Positions 51,340-62,260 of a DNA stretch of 64,000 nucleotides are shown piece after piece; positions within the stretch are counted from its first letter, which is position 1; every line of letters starts with the position of its first letter. Position numbers and translations under genes: made by a program. The DNA comes from Uloborus plumipes (taxonomy: Eukaryota; Arthropoda; Arachnida; Araneae; Uloboridae): positions 1-64,000 of the forward strand of contig JAXGGA010006586.1 of assembly GCA_038373865.1 (NCBI GenBank), given 5' to 3'. Under the pieces are notes generated by a model that was not told the DNA's origin, did not search any database, and worked only from the letters and a program-made list of their open reading frames with translations.

Positions 51340-51824
51340 CACTGCACGGCAAAAAATAAAGTGTTGCTTTTACAGTATAATACTGGCAGCATAGGTTCCA
51401 GTTTAAAACTGTAAAATGCACAGTAATAAACTGTAAAATTAGCAATTTTACAGTTTATTACTGTAAAGTTAGAAATTTTACAGTTTATTACCGTAAAATT
51501 TAGCTGAATTATACTATAAAAGCAACAGCATAATACTGCAGCAGAAGTTCCAGTTTAAAACTGTAAAACGGTAATAAACTTAAATTAGCAATTATTACCT
51601 CAAAATTTGCTGCATTAAAATTAATATTATTAATTATTTGCGGCTGTAAAAACAACAGTATAATACTGGCAGCAGAGGTTTCAGTTTAAAACTGTAAAAT
51701 GTACAGCAATAAACTAAAATTAGCAATTTTACATTTTATTACTGTAAAATTAGCAATTTTTACAGTTTATTACTATAAAATTAGCTGTATTATACTGTAA
51801 AAACAGCATCGATTTTTTAGGTGT
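51340..51824 (+). mobile_element. MITE, CACTGnAAAAA family, copy 4 (about 485 bases)
   Basis: It starts CACTGCACGGCAAAAAATAA. It contains the TATAATACTGGCAGC module three times (about 51376, 51527, 51661), each followed by CAGTTTAAAACTGTAAAA, so it is a longer, internally triplicated version of the 15604 copy. Confidence 0.7.
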
Positions 51825-52364
51825 GCTTTTCCAAAAAATAAATTCCCTTTCCCAAAAAAAATGGTCTCCTCTTAGGATCCAAGTATCAGTCATTAGTGCT
51901 CCATTACTGCACATTTTATAAATTCACTGCTGATCTATGAGGCATTCAGAGCTGAAAAATATCAAGTTTGTTTCGGTTTGGCAATGAACTGTTGCGTTCA
52001 GAGCTGAAGTGGATTGAGATGAATTGGACTTCGTCCACTTTAGCTCTGAATGCCTTATATACACTGAGACGTTTTTGCAACATCCCGATTATATCCTCTT
52101 TATTTCCTCTTTCTGGTTTTTGACTTCATGAACTTTGATTTGCATATAAAGTTTTCTTTTTTTATTTCCTGGTAGTTTTTAAGCTATGGATGATTCATTT
52201 TATGTAGGAAAACATCTTCGCTCAATTTTGTCAAAACCATGTGCTCCCCTAATTGTTTTGAGCAGTTTATATATGGTCTATCTGGAAAGTATTACCAGTG
52301 AGGGGTTTAGAAGACATTATTCCGATCGCTACAATACCTTAAAAAGGTAAACTAAAGGAGGCAC

Positions 52365-52920
52365 GGTTGACCTTCTTCAGAATGTTGTACGGAGTTCTGG
52401 TACAAGTCCCTTTAACTAAAATATCTCAAGTGGTAAATGTCTCAAAATGACGTTTTTTCTTTTTCGTTTTCAAGTGGGGGACAAGTTGAGGGGCATCGCT
52501 TTGGCGACAGATGGCTAGTTAAAACCTTTGAATATCAGCCTAGGGGCTGATGACCAGCTTCTCACACTTTTCACACTTGCAGACAATTCATCACAGTTTC
52601 TTGAACAATGCTTGTTTTAATGTTAAGAGCATGTGCCATTTGAAGGACATCCACCAGGACACTGTGATTTCATGATTTCAGTCCTATATTCTCATCTGTG
52701 GTGCATGGTTGTTGATGGCCTTATGATGATCTGTCAGAGAGATAGTCATAGCTGACTTCTTCACGGATTTTTAAATGCTTTATAACCATCAAAATCTTTT
52801 GCAACGGAACAGAAGACTTTGCCATTACATTAAACAATCAATACCAGAGGCTAACATGCCAAGTTTCATAAAAAACATGATGGCATTCTTTTGCTCAATC
52901 GAGCACAGCTCGCAAAAAAA
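52365..52920 (-). pseudogene. Mariner-family transposase remnant
   Basis: On the minus strand, conceptual translation in shifting frames gives EQKNAIMFFMKLGM, then QQPCTTDENIGLKS, NHSVLVDVLQMAHALNIKTS and IVQETV. This follows the N-terminal order of mariner/SETMAR-type transposases: a paired-like helix-turn-helix, then an R-P-S-T-S-T-T-D-E-N-I segment, then a second helix-turn-helix with N-I-S-x-G-S. A short KEKRHFETF stretch near 52450 may be from the C-terminus, so the catalytic core is largely deleted. Multiple stops make it non-functional. Confidence 0.55.
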
Positions 52921-52927
52921 AAAAAAA

Positions 52928-52970
52928 ATAAAAATAAATAAATAAATAAATAAATAAAAAAAAAAAAAAA
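52928..52970. repeat. Poly-A with AATA/ATAA microsatellite
   Basis: Consecutive AAAT units between two A tracts. Low complexity, possibly an old poly-A tail that mutated. Confidence 0.8.
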
Positions 52971-53649
52971 AGATTGACGAAAAGTCCTCACTCTTATTTT
53001 CCTGATGATTAGAAACCTCGTCCGGAGAGATATATTGAATCAAGAAGTGTTTTTTTTTAAAATCTTTATATCATTTTGAGCTTTGGATTAAAAAAATTTC
53101 TTGTGATAGACTCACTGACATTATTTTCCGCACAGTACATAGACAGATTAACAGATAAATAAAAAATAGACAGACAGATAGATAGACGTGTGAGCGTGTG
53201 TTTGTTTTGTATATATCACAACTGAGTGTTTAAACCATTGATCAAATAATGTTAAGTTGAAGCATGATAAAATTATACGAAAATGTTTTCGTTTAAGTTT
53301 ATGAAATATTTCCAACTTGAATCAAAAATGCAAAACCATAGAAACATGTACAAACATTATTTAAATTAAATTAAGAATGTACTACGATAACTTTCCTTCA
53401 GCATAATTCGTTTAATTACGAACAATTGATCTTCAAAGGAATCTGGGAAATATATTTCAAAAACAAATCTTTCGGCGAATCTGCTTTCGTGCCATTTGTA
53501 AGAGAAGAACAAAGTCAAGATGAGTTTCTAAAGCTGCAAATGCTTTCGTGTAAGTAAATATCTCTCTTTGTCTGTGTTGAAACCTATATGCATTTATTTC
53601 CCCCCTCATTTTTAAGTAGTAAATAACTTATCAAGATGATTTTATTAGT

Positions 53650-53975
53650 TTCACACGTGGCTTTGTATGTATGCATGTATGTAACTCTGAATGAAAGATA
53701 AAATTCACGTTCTTTACAAATATAAAAGTAATATATTTAATATTATTATTGTTACTAAAGTCTAAACTGTATTGCACGTTGATGTAATATAAGTTTCAGT
53801 TGTTTGTATGTAACTTTGAACAAAAGATAATATTCACGTTCTTTGCAAATATTAAAGTAATATATTTAATACTATCATTAATATTAAAGGCTAAACTATA
53901 TTACATGTTGATGTATTATTAGTGCATGTAAACTTTGAGCGGATATGCAATAGTTTTGAAAATCTGAGGAAAACT
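53650..53975 (+). repeat. Dispersed repeat (CACACGTGGGTTTG family), copy 2 with internal duplication
   Basis: It matches 40488-40690 from CACACGTGGCTTTGTATGTA to AAAATCTGAGGAAAAC. The segment GTATGTAACT...AAGTAATATATTTAATA occurs twice in tandem (about 53678 and 53806), so this copy is longer. Confidence 0.75.
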
Positions 53976-54004
53976 AGTTAGAGTATCATGAAATATAGTT
54001 TAAT

Positions 54005-54174
54005 CAGGCCCGTCATTTCAAGTTTTTCTAGGGTGAGGGGGTGAAGGGTAAAAATACAATACAATTTCACCAGAAAACAACAAAAACCACGCCCACTTAT
54101 ATGTAAATACATTGATTTCTCAAAGTCAGGGGGGAGGCAATCGACCCCCTGCTCCTCCCTAAATGACGGGCCTG
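54005..54174. mobile_element. hAT-type MITE, GGCCCGTCA family, copy 3 (170 bases)
   Basis: The inverted ends CAGGCCCGTCATTT / AAATGACGGGCCTG are perfect over 14 bases. The target duplication AGTTTAAT / AGTTTAAC (53997-54004 and 54175-54182) has one mismatch. It sits directly beside the dispersed repeat at 53650. Confidence 0.9.
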
Positions 54175-54989
54175 AGTTTAACCTTTAGTATTAATGATAG
54201 TATTAAGTATTACTTTTATATTTGTTCAGAAAAAACTCTCTAAAAGCATATTTTTTAGTTTTTTTAAACTATAATTAAGTTATTTTTTAACAGCATTGAA
54301 CTCATGCGCAATTGCAAACCGACAGCACTGGAATAAGTAATGAGATAGCGCAACCAAATTACTCAGAAACAACCAATAAATCAAAGTATTTTTGTGTCTT
54401 TCATTAATGCATTTACTTGTAAAGCTAAAAAATCAAATTTTATTTAATGGTATCTAAATGTCGACACACTCATTTCATTTTTTTTAAGTATCTAACCACA
54501 TCTAATGGAATAAATGAAATCCAATTACATTCCAGACATTCTGCAAAAAAAGATTTATTTATATATTTACCTACCATCTCCTAGTGCTATCAATAAAATC
54601 CCATCTTCCTTTTAGTACAAACTTTTAGGTGCTATTAAGCGATTCCAAAGTCTTCAAAGAATGCGTACTGACATTAACCAGATATTCGATATTGATTGTG
54701 GATATTCATCAGCAGTCACGGCGAAAGCACTTTATCAACCAATATATCGGATTTCATTGGTGTTCTGGTTTTCTTCTAACAATGTCAGAATCGGTTCTGG
54801 AAAAGGGCAGGTCTGAGATGCAATAAAAAGGGATTGCTTTCGTTCAGAGTAAAAAACAACTGAGAGGAATAGTTATGACTTTGACCTATTTTAATGGAGA
54901 TGAAATTGTGGATGCTCGGGAGCATTGTAAATAATCCTAAATATAGTTTAAAAAACTAAAAAATGCACTTTTAAACTATGTTTCTTTAA

Positions 54990-55215
54990 ACTCTAACTGA
55001 TTTCCCTCTGATTTTCAAAACTATGGAATATCCGCTCTCTCTCTAAGTTTACATGAACTTATAATACATCAACATGTAGTATAGATTAAAATTTATAATA
55101 GTTTAGTACTAATACTATTTATTTAATAATTTTTTTTATTATAGTTTAGTATTAATAACAGTATTAAATATATTGCTTTTATACTTTCAAAGAACGTGTA
55201 TTTTTTCTTTTATTC
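54990..55215 (-). repeat. Dispersed repeat (CACACGTGGGTTTG family), copy 3, inverted and truncated
   Basis: Reverse complement of the 3' part of 40488-40690: TTCCCTCTGATTTTCAAAAC, ATCCGCTC, GTTTACATGAACTTATAATA and CTTTCAAAGAACGTG blocks appear in inverted order. Confidence 0.65.
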
Positions 55216-55880
55216 ATACTGTAACGAGTCCGTAGCACTTTCAACTTTCTTAAACGAGCATTCCAATTTTGAGGAAGTAACTATAAATTTACTTACAAGT
55301 ATGTACACTTATTTACAAAAAAAGCAGGAAACAATTTCTAAACATCAAGCAATTAGGTAGCAAACAGTACACTGTACTCTCAACAGTATCTCAGCACCAC
55401 GTATCTATCGTGAACAGTAATTAAGAAATTACAAAAGCAAAACAAATATTCGCCCTAGCGAATGAAACGAGCCTCTCAGAAATCAAAACTGAGAAAAACT
55501 AACTGTGTTCAAAGCAGTTGGACAGCTATTTATACTCGGAAGGAAATTTCTACAACATTCTAGCAAAATCCGGAGTGTTCGATTCATTCACAAACTTAAA
55601 TAATCCATTCAAGAAAATTCTAGTGATAAAAAGAAAAACCCACGATATTACAACTCCGAGCGAAAATGTCTTCATGCTTATTAAATGTAGGGTAAGTGCA
55701 AAAACTACAAAATGTTACGGGGTCGGTATACCAATGGTAAAAGTGATATCTTCAGATACTTTTGCAACATGTCGTCAGATAAAACCAAAACTAGTGAAAT
55801 GGTGCAAGGCATGAAAAACAACAACTATTTACAAGATTTGTAACAATACATACCCACATGTGAAACTAATAAAAGCATAT

Positions 55881-56453
55881 TAAAAATAAATGTTTTTACG
55901 GTATAATGCAACCAATTTTATAGTAGTAAACTGTAAAAATTGCTAATTTTACTGTACTAAACTAAAATTGCTATCTTTACAGTACTAAACTGCAATATTG
56001 CTAATTTTACTGTATTAAACTGTTCAATTTGCTAAATTTAGTTTATTACCGTGCATTTTACAGTTTTAAACTGGAACCTCTGCTGCCAGTATTATACCAG
56101 TTGTTTTTACAGTATAATACAGTTAAATTTTACAGCAATAAACTAAAATTGCTTACTTCACAGTAAGAAACTGAAATTGCAAGTTGCAGAGTTTATTACT
56201 GTGTATTTTACAGTATTAAACTGTAAAATTGCTAATTTTATAGTTTATTACCGTGCATTTTACAGTTTTTAACTGGAACCTCTGCTGTTAGTCTTATGCT
56301 CTTGTTTTTACAGTATGATGCAACTAAATTTTACAGCATTAAACTGTAAAATTGCTAGTTTTACAGACTTTTACTATGTGTTTTACAGTTTTAAATTGAA
56401 ACCTCGGATGCCTGAATTTTACTGTAAAAACAACAGTTCATTTTTTTGCAGTG
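55881..56453 (-). mobile_element. MITE, CACTGnAAAAA family, copy 5 (inverted)
   Basis: The complement of its right end reads CACTGCAAAAAAATGAACTG, the family terminus. GGAACCTCTGCTGCCAGTAT is the complement of the shared core, and repeated GTAAAATTGCTAATTTTAC blocks fill the interior. About 570 bases, with at least two core modules. Confidence 0.7.
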
Positions 56454-57154
56454 AGGTGTTCAGTAGAAATATATATTCGGTTTTTACTGTAAGATATTTA
56501 TTTTTGAAAAACGTAAGATGCCTTAAGAAATTTATGATGTAAATTTTAGATCCGTTCGATGACCAAAATAAATTACGACTAATTTTACTAAACTATTATA
56601 TTCTTCAATAAGTGCTTCTAAGAATTGAATTATTTTATGAAATGTTAAGAATCGATTCAAGAAGGGTATATCATAATGAAATAAAGTTTTCTAAAGATCT
56701 CTAGTGGCACAAAATCTTACAAATTGAAGAAAAAAATTGAAAATAGAGAATAATGGTATTATTAATTATTGAAAAAAATCATACGCTACATTTTAACTCT
56801 CACGCACTGAGAGTAAAATGGAATGAGAAAAAAAGGTCAGTGAAAAATACTTCGTAGTTCCAACGAAATAGTTTTATAATGTTCATGACAGCATACGAAA
56901 ATTCTTGACTTTTTCAAAATATTCATGAAATCTTCACCACAGCGCAACTTTGTTGTTTCCAAGAACTAATCATGCTGCTCTAAAGCTTATACTACGAGTA
57001 TTAAGAGATATTTAAGCTAAAACAAAAGATATTTCGATTAAAACTAAGACCTATATTTTCAAAATCTTTTCATACAAAGCGGTTAACAAAGAATTTACAA
57101 GAGTATTCTTTATGTATTCTTAAATTTCATCATTCAAACAATAACTTTTTGTTT

Positions 57155-57276
57155 CAGCCTCGTCACTTATGGGGGTCGTGAGGAGGAGGCGGTTCTTATT
57201 TTCTGATGAAATTGCATTGTGTTTTCATCCTTTGCCCCCCCCCCCCCGTGGGAAAACTTGAAACTTGACGGGCCTG
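57155..57276. mobile_element. hAT-type MITE, GGCCCGTCA family, copy 4 (122 bases, shortened)
   Basis: It starts CAGCCTCGTCACTTATGG and ends AACTTGACGGGCCTG. TTTTGTTT is exactly duplicated at 57147-57154 and 57277-57284. It shares TGCATTGTGTTTTCATCC-like and poly-C blocks with copy 1 but lacks part of the middle. Confidence 0.85.
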
Positions 57277-57891
57277 TTTTGTTTCAACTTTACTTTAAGT
57301 TACCCCAGTGTATGTATCACATTCGTTTTTTCTGAAATATTGAGTTAAATAATCGCATGTCGCTACTTCTGTAGAAGAAGTCTTCAGAATATTTTTCTCT
57401 CGAACATGCTGATTAATAAGGTTTTTCTTACATAACGCAATTCAACATTGCTTCTGTTTCCCTTCAACATCACTTAGACGTATATTGCACCAAACAGTGA
57501 TTGAATGGAATGATATAAAATAATTGAATAAAGCATTTTAAAAATATACGTAAGTTAAAACAAGAAGTTCTGTCAAGAACTAAACGAGCCTACTTTCCCG
57601 TAAATCGACATCGGCATTCTAGCATCTGATCATTATTCTCTTGATTATCTAAGACTAAAAATTATGTCAAACATACCTTTTTAGCACTTGAAGCTGATTT
57701 CTAAAAGCAAAATATACCCCTCTCATCAAATGAAATAGACACATAAAAAGTAAATAAATGAATAAATAAAGCTTTGTCGCACCTTTTAAAGAATGTAACT
57801 GTTACAGTTCTTCCGTAGAAAAATTCCTCAATTGTTTTCAAAAAAAATTAAAAGTACAAAGTACATCAAAACACATTTTATCAAAGAAAGA

Positions 57892-57922
<31 letters not shown>

Positions 57923-58156
57923 AAAAAGAAAAAAAAACTCGTCCGTTGATAAAATGTCTCGAATTTCACTTTTAATCCGTTGCCAGTTGTTAAATATAAA
58001 TAAAGAATAAAATGCCCTCGTGAATGAAACATTTTTGTTACAAAAAAAATCGTCTGCCAAAAATAATAATAATAATAATAATAAATTTAATAAAACAAAT
58101 GAATAAATAAACAAAAAATCGTCTGCACAGTCAGTCTTTTTTTTTTCGGACTGTTT

Positions 58157-58480
58157 ACTCAAAAGTTATTAGGGGTGACAGCTTGCTTGAGCGGTTCAAT
58201 GTTGAACGAAAAATTGTTCAAATCGGAAATGTAAATACGGGAATGAAGTATCCTTGAAAAGTTCTTTCCAACAAAAAAAAGTTTGTTCAAATCGGACTGT
58301 TCATTAAAAAGTTAGTATCGCGGGACCGGTTATTTGAACGGCTCAAAGTTGAACCAAAAATTGTTCAAATTAAAAAATCAAATATGGGAATGAGCTGTAC
58401 TCACCGAGATCTTTCCAACAAAAAAAAGTTTGTCCAAATCGGAATGTTCATTCAAAAGTTATTAGGGGGGGACAGACAGA
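58157..58480 (+). repeat. 147-base tandem repeat, two units and a partial third
   Basis: AAAAGTTATTAGGGG at 58157, AAAAGTTAGTATCGCGGG at 58304 and AAAAGTTATTAGGGGGG at 58451 start successive units exactly 147 bases apart. Each unit contains GAACnAAAAATTGTTCAAAT and TTCCAACAAAAAAAAGTTTG. The array ends in AGAC/CGAC tetranucleotide runs (58472-58501). Confidence 0.85.
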
Positions 58481-58589
58481 CAGACAGACCGACCGACCGA
58501 CGCACAAATTCCCCATCTCAATACCCTACTTTCAAATTTTTAATTTTTCGATATTTATTTCATTTTTTTTGTTTCTTTTTGACTTTTTT

Positions 58590-58670
58590 TTACTTGGCGA
58601 TATTTTTTGAATTTGGCGATATTTTTTGGACTTGGCGATATTTTTTGGACTTGGCGACATTTTTTAGATG
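58590..58670 (+). repeat. Short tandem repeat of TTGGCGATATTTTTTGnA units
   Basis: Four units of about 19 bases (TTTGGACTTGGCGATATTT type). It uses the same TTGGCGA word as the repeats at 41820 and 45130, so it may derive from the same family. It lies about 110 bases downstream of the HRM-B part 2 donor. Confidence 0.75.
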
Positions 58671-58776
58671 CATTAAGCCAATTTTAATGCTTTTTTCGTC
58701 TCTTTTATTTTTAACGGGAAAGTAGGCTAAAAAAAGAGAGAGAAAAAAAAAATGACGAAAGGTAAACACAACTGAC

Positions 58777-58884
58777 TTGATGAGTTCTCTTCAACTGGGC
58801 ATGAAATCTCAGCGTAATCTCCAGCTGCAGTTGCATCCCAGCATCCCCAGCCGTCGAATGTAGCAGGACAAAATAGATCGGTTT
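58777..58884 (-). CDS. Exon: HRM-B part 2 (extra hormone-receptor domain)
   Basis: The exon follows a TTACAG acceptor and ends at a GTCAGT donor. It is 108 bases long with phase 1 at both ends. It encodes TDLFCPATFDGWGCW, DATAAGDYAEISCP and VEENSS. C-P-x-T-F-D-G-W-G-C-W and the third Cys 13 residues further on are the core HRM signature. It matches the exon at 34773-34886 at 17 of 25 positions between the first and third Cys-Pro, with identical Cys spacing (8 and 13 residues). The WNDT sequon of the other copy reads WDAT here, and an N-S-S sequon appears near the end. The open frame and intact splice sites argue against a pseudogene. An upstream phase-1 exon with the first HRM Cys is expected beyond it. 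I did not find one before base 64000. Confidence 0.85.
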
Positions 58885-61337
58885 CTGTAAAATCAATCAG
58901 TTTTGTTTTACTTCATTTACTCGAATTAAAAGAATCCTAAACTTATTTGGCGTAAATTCTGAACTTACGAGCATATTTTATCCCTGTGTTACATAAAACA
59001 TATATTGTCTGATGTTTTTAGAATGTCTAGGAAATACACAAAGTGATCCAAAAAAAAAAAATGTCAAAACTGTAAAGACAGATAGAGGACTTAAAAAAGC
59101 AGATTTGGGATCGTTATATATATTTGCAAATGCATTATTAAGCACGAGTAAGTAAAGCAGGAATACTCAAAGGTAAGTGAAAATACAGTTAACGACAAAG
59201 GAAAGAAAATATGTTTGCAGTTTACAAGAATTTACAGTTATGCAGTTTACAATTAATTACAGTTTACAGCGGCTGGTCATTAGAGTTACCACCAACAGCG
59301 ATATCTTGTTCAGAGCAGGGGTGCATGAAAAAAATAGGCATGTTCGTCACGTTTCCAATAGCAGCAGAAAATTGGGCAACCAGAATACGATTTCGAACTC
59401 TCGCGTGCAATGCTTTTAATTTGACCCCTTCAAAATATCTCAAAGTAGTCAGTAGCGTCTAGCAATGTCCAAGGGAAGTAAGTGGATTACTCGATTCTTT
59501 AAGTGTAGGTAGGGCAGTCGAAGGGATTGAAACGAGGTTGTTGATTCTGTTATAGGTCTTCATGTGTGGTCCAATGACTTTGGGATCAATATCAATTCGA
59601 AGAATCTGCTTTCCAGAAGACATATTCCAGACCAAACCCGAGCTACAATACAAGCACAAGGTGCTCTTCTTGCTCTTTTGTCCGAAGGAGAAGAACCACA
59701 ACTGCTGCTGTCTGACTACAACAAACTGAACTTAGCTTCTTCTGATTGCCATTTTTTTCTCAGCTAATAATCTGGCTGGGAGAACTAAAGGTTGGCCTAG
59801 ATGGAGAATTGGATGAGGGATAAGTAATTGGTTGACTTTTATGACAAGGGTTGGGAAAATTGGTACCAAGCTACGAATAGTGTCTTAATTTGACTGATTT
59901 ACCATGTCTCAAATGTCACAATTGCAAAAGGCCCTATGATGTAGGGCCCCGAAAGGAATCCAAAGAGTCACGTCATAAATATTTCTGTTCATATCTATGT
60001 AGCATCTATCTATAAATGCATTGCGAAAGGCCCCCAATCCCGAAAATCCGCCGGTGCATGTAGAGTAGTTGCTGGATGACATAGCTAAATATATATTTCA
60101 AGCAAAACAGTTTTCATTTTTTGTGTAGTTTTCCTTACGTGATCGCTCAGAAATTGAAAAAAATATTCCTTCCATATTTATGTAAAAGTACTTATTTTCG
60201 AAGTTAATTTATTAGGAATATTTATGTTTTTGTTATTTTTCAATTTATACAATGAGTCTCGCGGAAAAAAAAACAGTTTTATGACAAAGTTACCAGAAAA
60301 CTAAAGTTACGCATACCCTTATCTCAATCACCAATAAGCCTTTACCGAGATATTATGCCATAAACTGCATGTTACATAACAATTATTTACTTTAAGGAGC
60401 ATTTATTGCATCTTAAAATAAGATTGCTTCGGGAAAGATAAAACTTCATTTTCGAAGAACCTGTCCAAACACCATTCAAATGCAAATTTAATTTATAGGC
60501 AGAAATATGTGGCAATGTCTAATAAAATGTTCAAATATCAAAACATAACCGTAAAACTTTGATTGGTTTCTTGTCTTTTTATGGGTGAAAGGGGAATTAA
60601 GTACACATACGTTACACGAAAATGTGTCTTCTTAGCAAACAATCTGTAATTAAGAATCGGGCTTCAGCTCATTTCAGGATATAGTCTAGAGTTTACGTTC
60701 ATAAAAGAAGACAACAAACAAATTTAATCTTATTTTATCTCCTTTAAATGAATTTTATCGAATAAACTATGCGCGAAATTAACAGAAATAAAGAGTTATT
60801 ATGTCCGGCTGTTTTTAAAATTATATAAATTTAACTTTAATAATTTGTGTACCGTTTCATTATTAAATTTGGTTTAAGTAATATTATTGTATTATTCGAT
60901 CATATTATTAAAGTTCACGTATTTGAAACATGAATATAAATTTCCTGTTTTTTTTTGCATAGCTATCGTACAGGAGCAGAGACTAGGTCGATTTGACACA
61001 GTGCTAAGTTGGTACCAGTGCTTTATTATCGGGTGCTTATTTACCCAAGACTTACGAGGAAGTAAATTAATAAGGCTGATTTGACCTAGATATGTATAGG
61101 AGAACCTGTCTTTTTTTGTGAGCAATTATAAAGAAATCCTTTTTATGCACCAAGGTAAATTTTATGGTCAGCTTTCAATTGTTGTGTAAAGTATTTGAGT
61201 AATTATATCATATTAAGTAAAATGTGTGTGATTTGACTAGAAGGCTTGATTTTACTTAAGAGGTGCTGGCGTTGTTCGGGCGAAGTTGATACATCACGAT
61301 TGGGTCAAGTTGATCCATGAAAAATTTATTATAATTG

Positions 61338-61565
61338 AAGGTGATATGTGACAGTTTTTTAAATTGTCATGAAAAAGTTTTCAAAAAAATGTTGCGTTAT
61401 TTTTTTTTAATGGATTTTTCTCAACAGGTAAAACGGGGCCATATTCTTAGTTACCAATCATTTCTATGACTAAGGGAGCATGATACTGATGGACTTATCA
61501 TTTTCATCCATGGTAAAAAGTAAGTTTCAAAAATTGTCACATATCACTTTTATCCACTTGCCCCT
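61338..61565. mobile_element. Foldback element, second copy
   Basis: GGTGATATGTGACAGTTTTT at the left pairs with AAAATTGTCACATATCAC at the right. The right end continues TTTTATCCACTTGCCCCT. It is the reverse-orientation relative of the element at 49065-49501, sharing CTGATGGACTTATCA and ATCCATGGTAAAAAGTAAG. Confidence 0.75.
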
Positions 61566-61961
61566 CAATTCCGAACTTTAAAAGTGTATTTTCTTTTTAC
61601 AGAGATGTTTGGAAATTACCGAAAAAACTCAAAGCAGGGAAATTTTTCCTGAAATAATTGAAAGAGCACATTTCGGAGAAAGCGTGCGTACTTTTGCTCG
61701 TATTAGCTGTTATAAAATCAGCTTTTAGTTTATCATCTAACTTGGATTGATACTTTCAAAATCTTTCTGAGATTCGTCTTTTAAAACAGCTCACGAATAC
61801 TTCATTTCGTTGCTTATTATGCCAGCATAACAGCTTATTCATTTGCGTATCAAACTTGCCCCCACGTTGAGTTCAAGTTGATACTTCTTAAAATTTTTAA
61901 AAACAATTTCCTTAATGTAAATTATGGTAATGTAAATAAATTATGGTAATGTAAATAATGT

Positions 61962-62260
61962 TAGCCAGTCACCTTGTCTAGTGGTCAGAGGAATCTGACC
62001 GTGATGAGGAGGCCCCGGGTTCGAATCCCAGCTTGGGTATGGATGTACTTCCTCTCACCTGTCCTTGTCCTTTCTCTGTCTGTGTGAATGAGAGCGTTGT
62101 GAATGGCTGACTGCCCAATAAACGAGTGTTGAGCTAAATCGGACTTCCACCTTAACGGCGCTCATAAAACCGGAAGTCGTACCAATTCTGCCTTAAATTC
62201 GGTAGTTGTATCTACTCGGGCTCGGGTACACGAGTGGTTTTAGCAACAACAACAACAAAT
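61962..62260 (+). mobile_element. tRNA-derived SINE, copy C (best preserved)
   Basis: The head has an A-box-like CTAGTGGTCAGAGG and a perfect B box GGTTCGAATCC (62018-62028), the two internal RNA polymerase III promoter elements of a tRNA gene. The tRNA-unrelated body carries AAATCGGACTTCCACC and ACCGGAAGTCGTACC. The tail is an AAC triplet run (about 62243-62257). Relatives are at 31205 and 32730 on the other strand. Confidence 0.88.

Larger units (their letters stand above)
50065..58776. other. Intron between HRM-B parts 2 and 3 (8.7 kb)
   Basis: It holds three CACTGnAAAAA MITE copies (50381, 51340, 55881), a mariner-like transposase remnant (52365-52920), the dispersed repeat in both orientations (53650, 54990), two GGCCCGTCA hAT MITEs (54005, 57155), an ATAA run (52928-52970), A-rich DNA (57886-57938) and a 147-base tandem repeat (58157-58480). 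The open frame 55518-55814 (98 residues) and 56500-57140 match nothing I know. Confidence 0.5.

Noticed and set aside
52928..52970. CRISPR-like or other regular array
   Set aside because: Simple AATA/poly-A low complexity in eukaryotic DNA; no spacers.
55518..55814. 98-residue plus-strand open frame as a gene
   Set aside because: No recognisable domain, no splice or promoter context, and it lies inside the receptor intron; kept only as unexplained.
58777..58884. Reading HRM-B exons as a pseudogene or a separate neighbouring receptor
   Set aside because: Both exons are open, have good splice sites and phases, and no TM exons lie between them and HRM-A. The alternative remains possible without transcript data.
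58930..58990. Possible short exon ending at a GTAAGT donor near 58970 on the minus strand
   Set aside because: Only about 15 open codons, no acceptor, and it would leave an intron of under 90 bases to HRM-B part 2, unlike the rest of the gene.
61962..62040. A genuine tRNA gene
   Set aside because: The A and B boxes are tRNA-like, but the acceptor stem does not pair and the sequence continues into a SINE body with an AAC tail.
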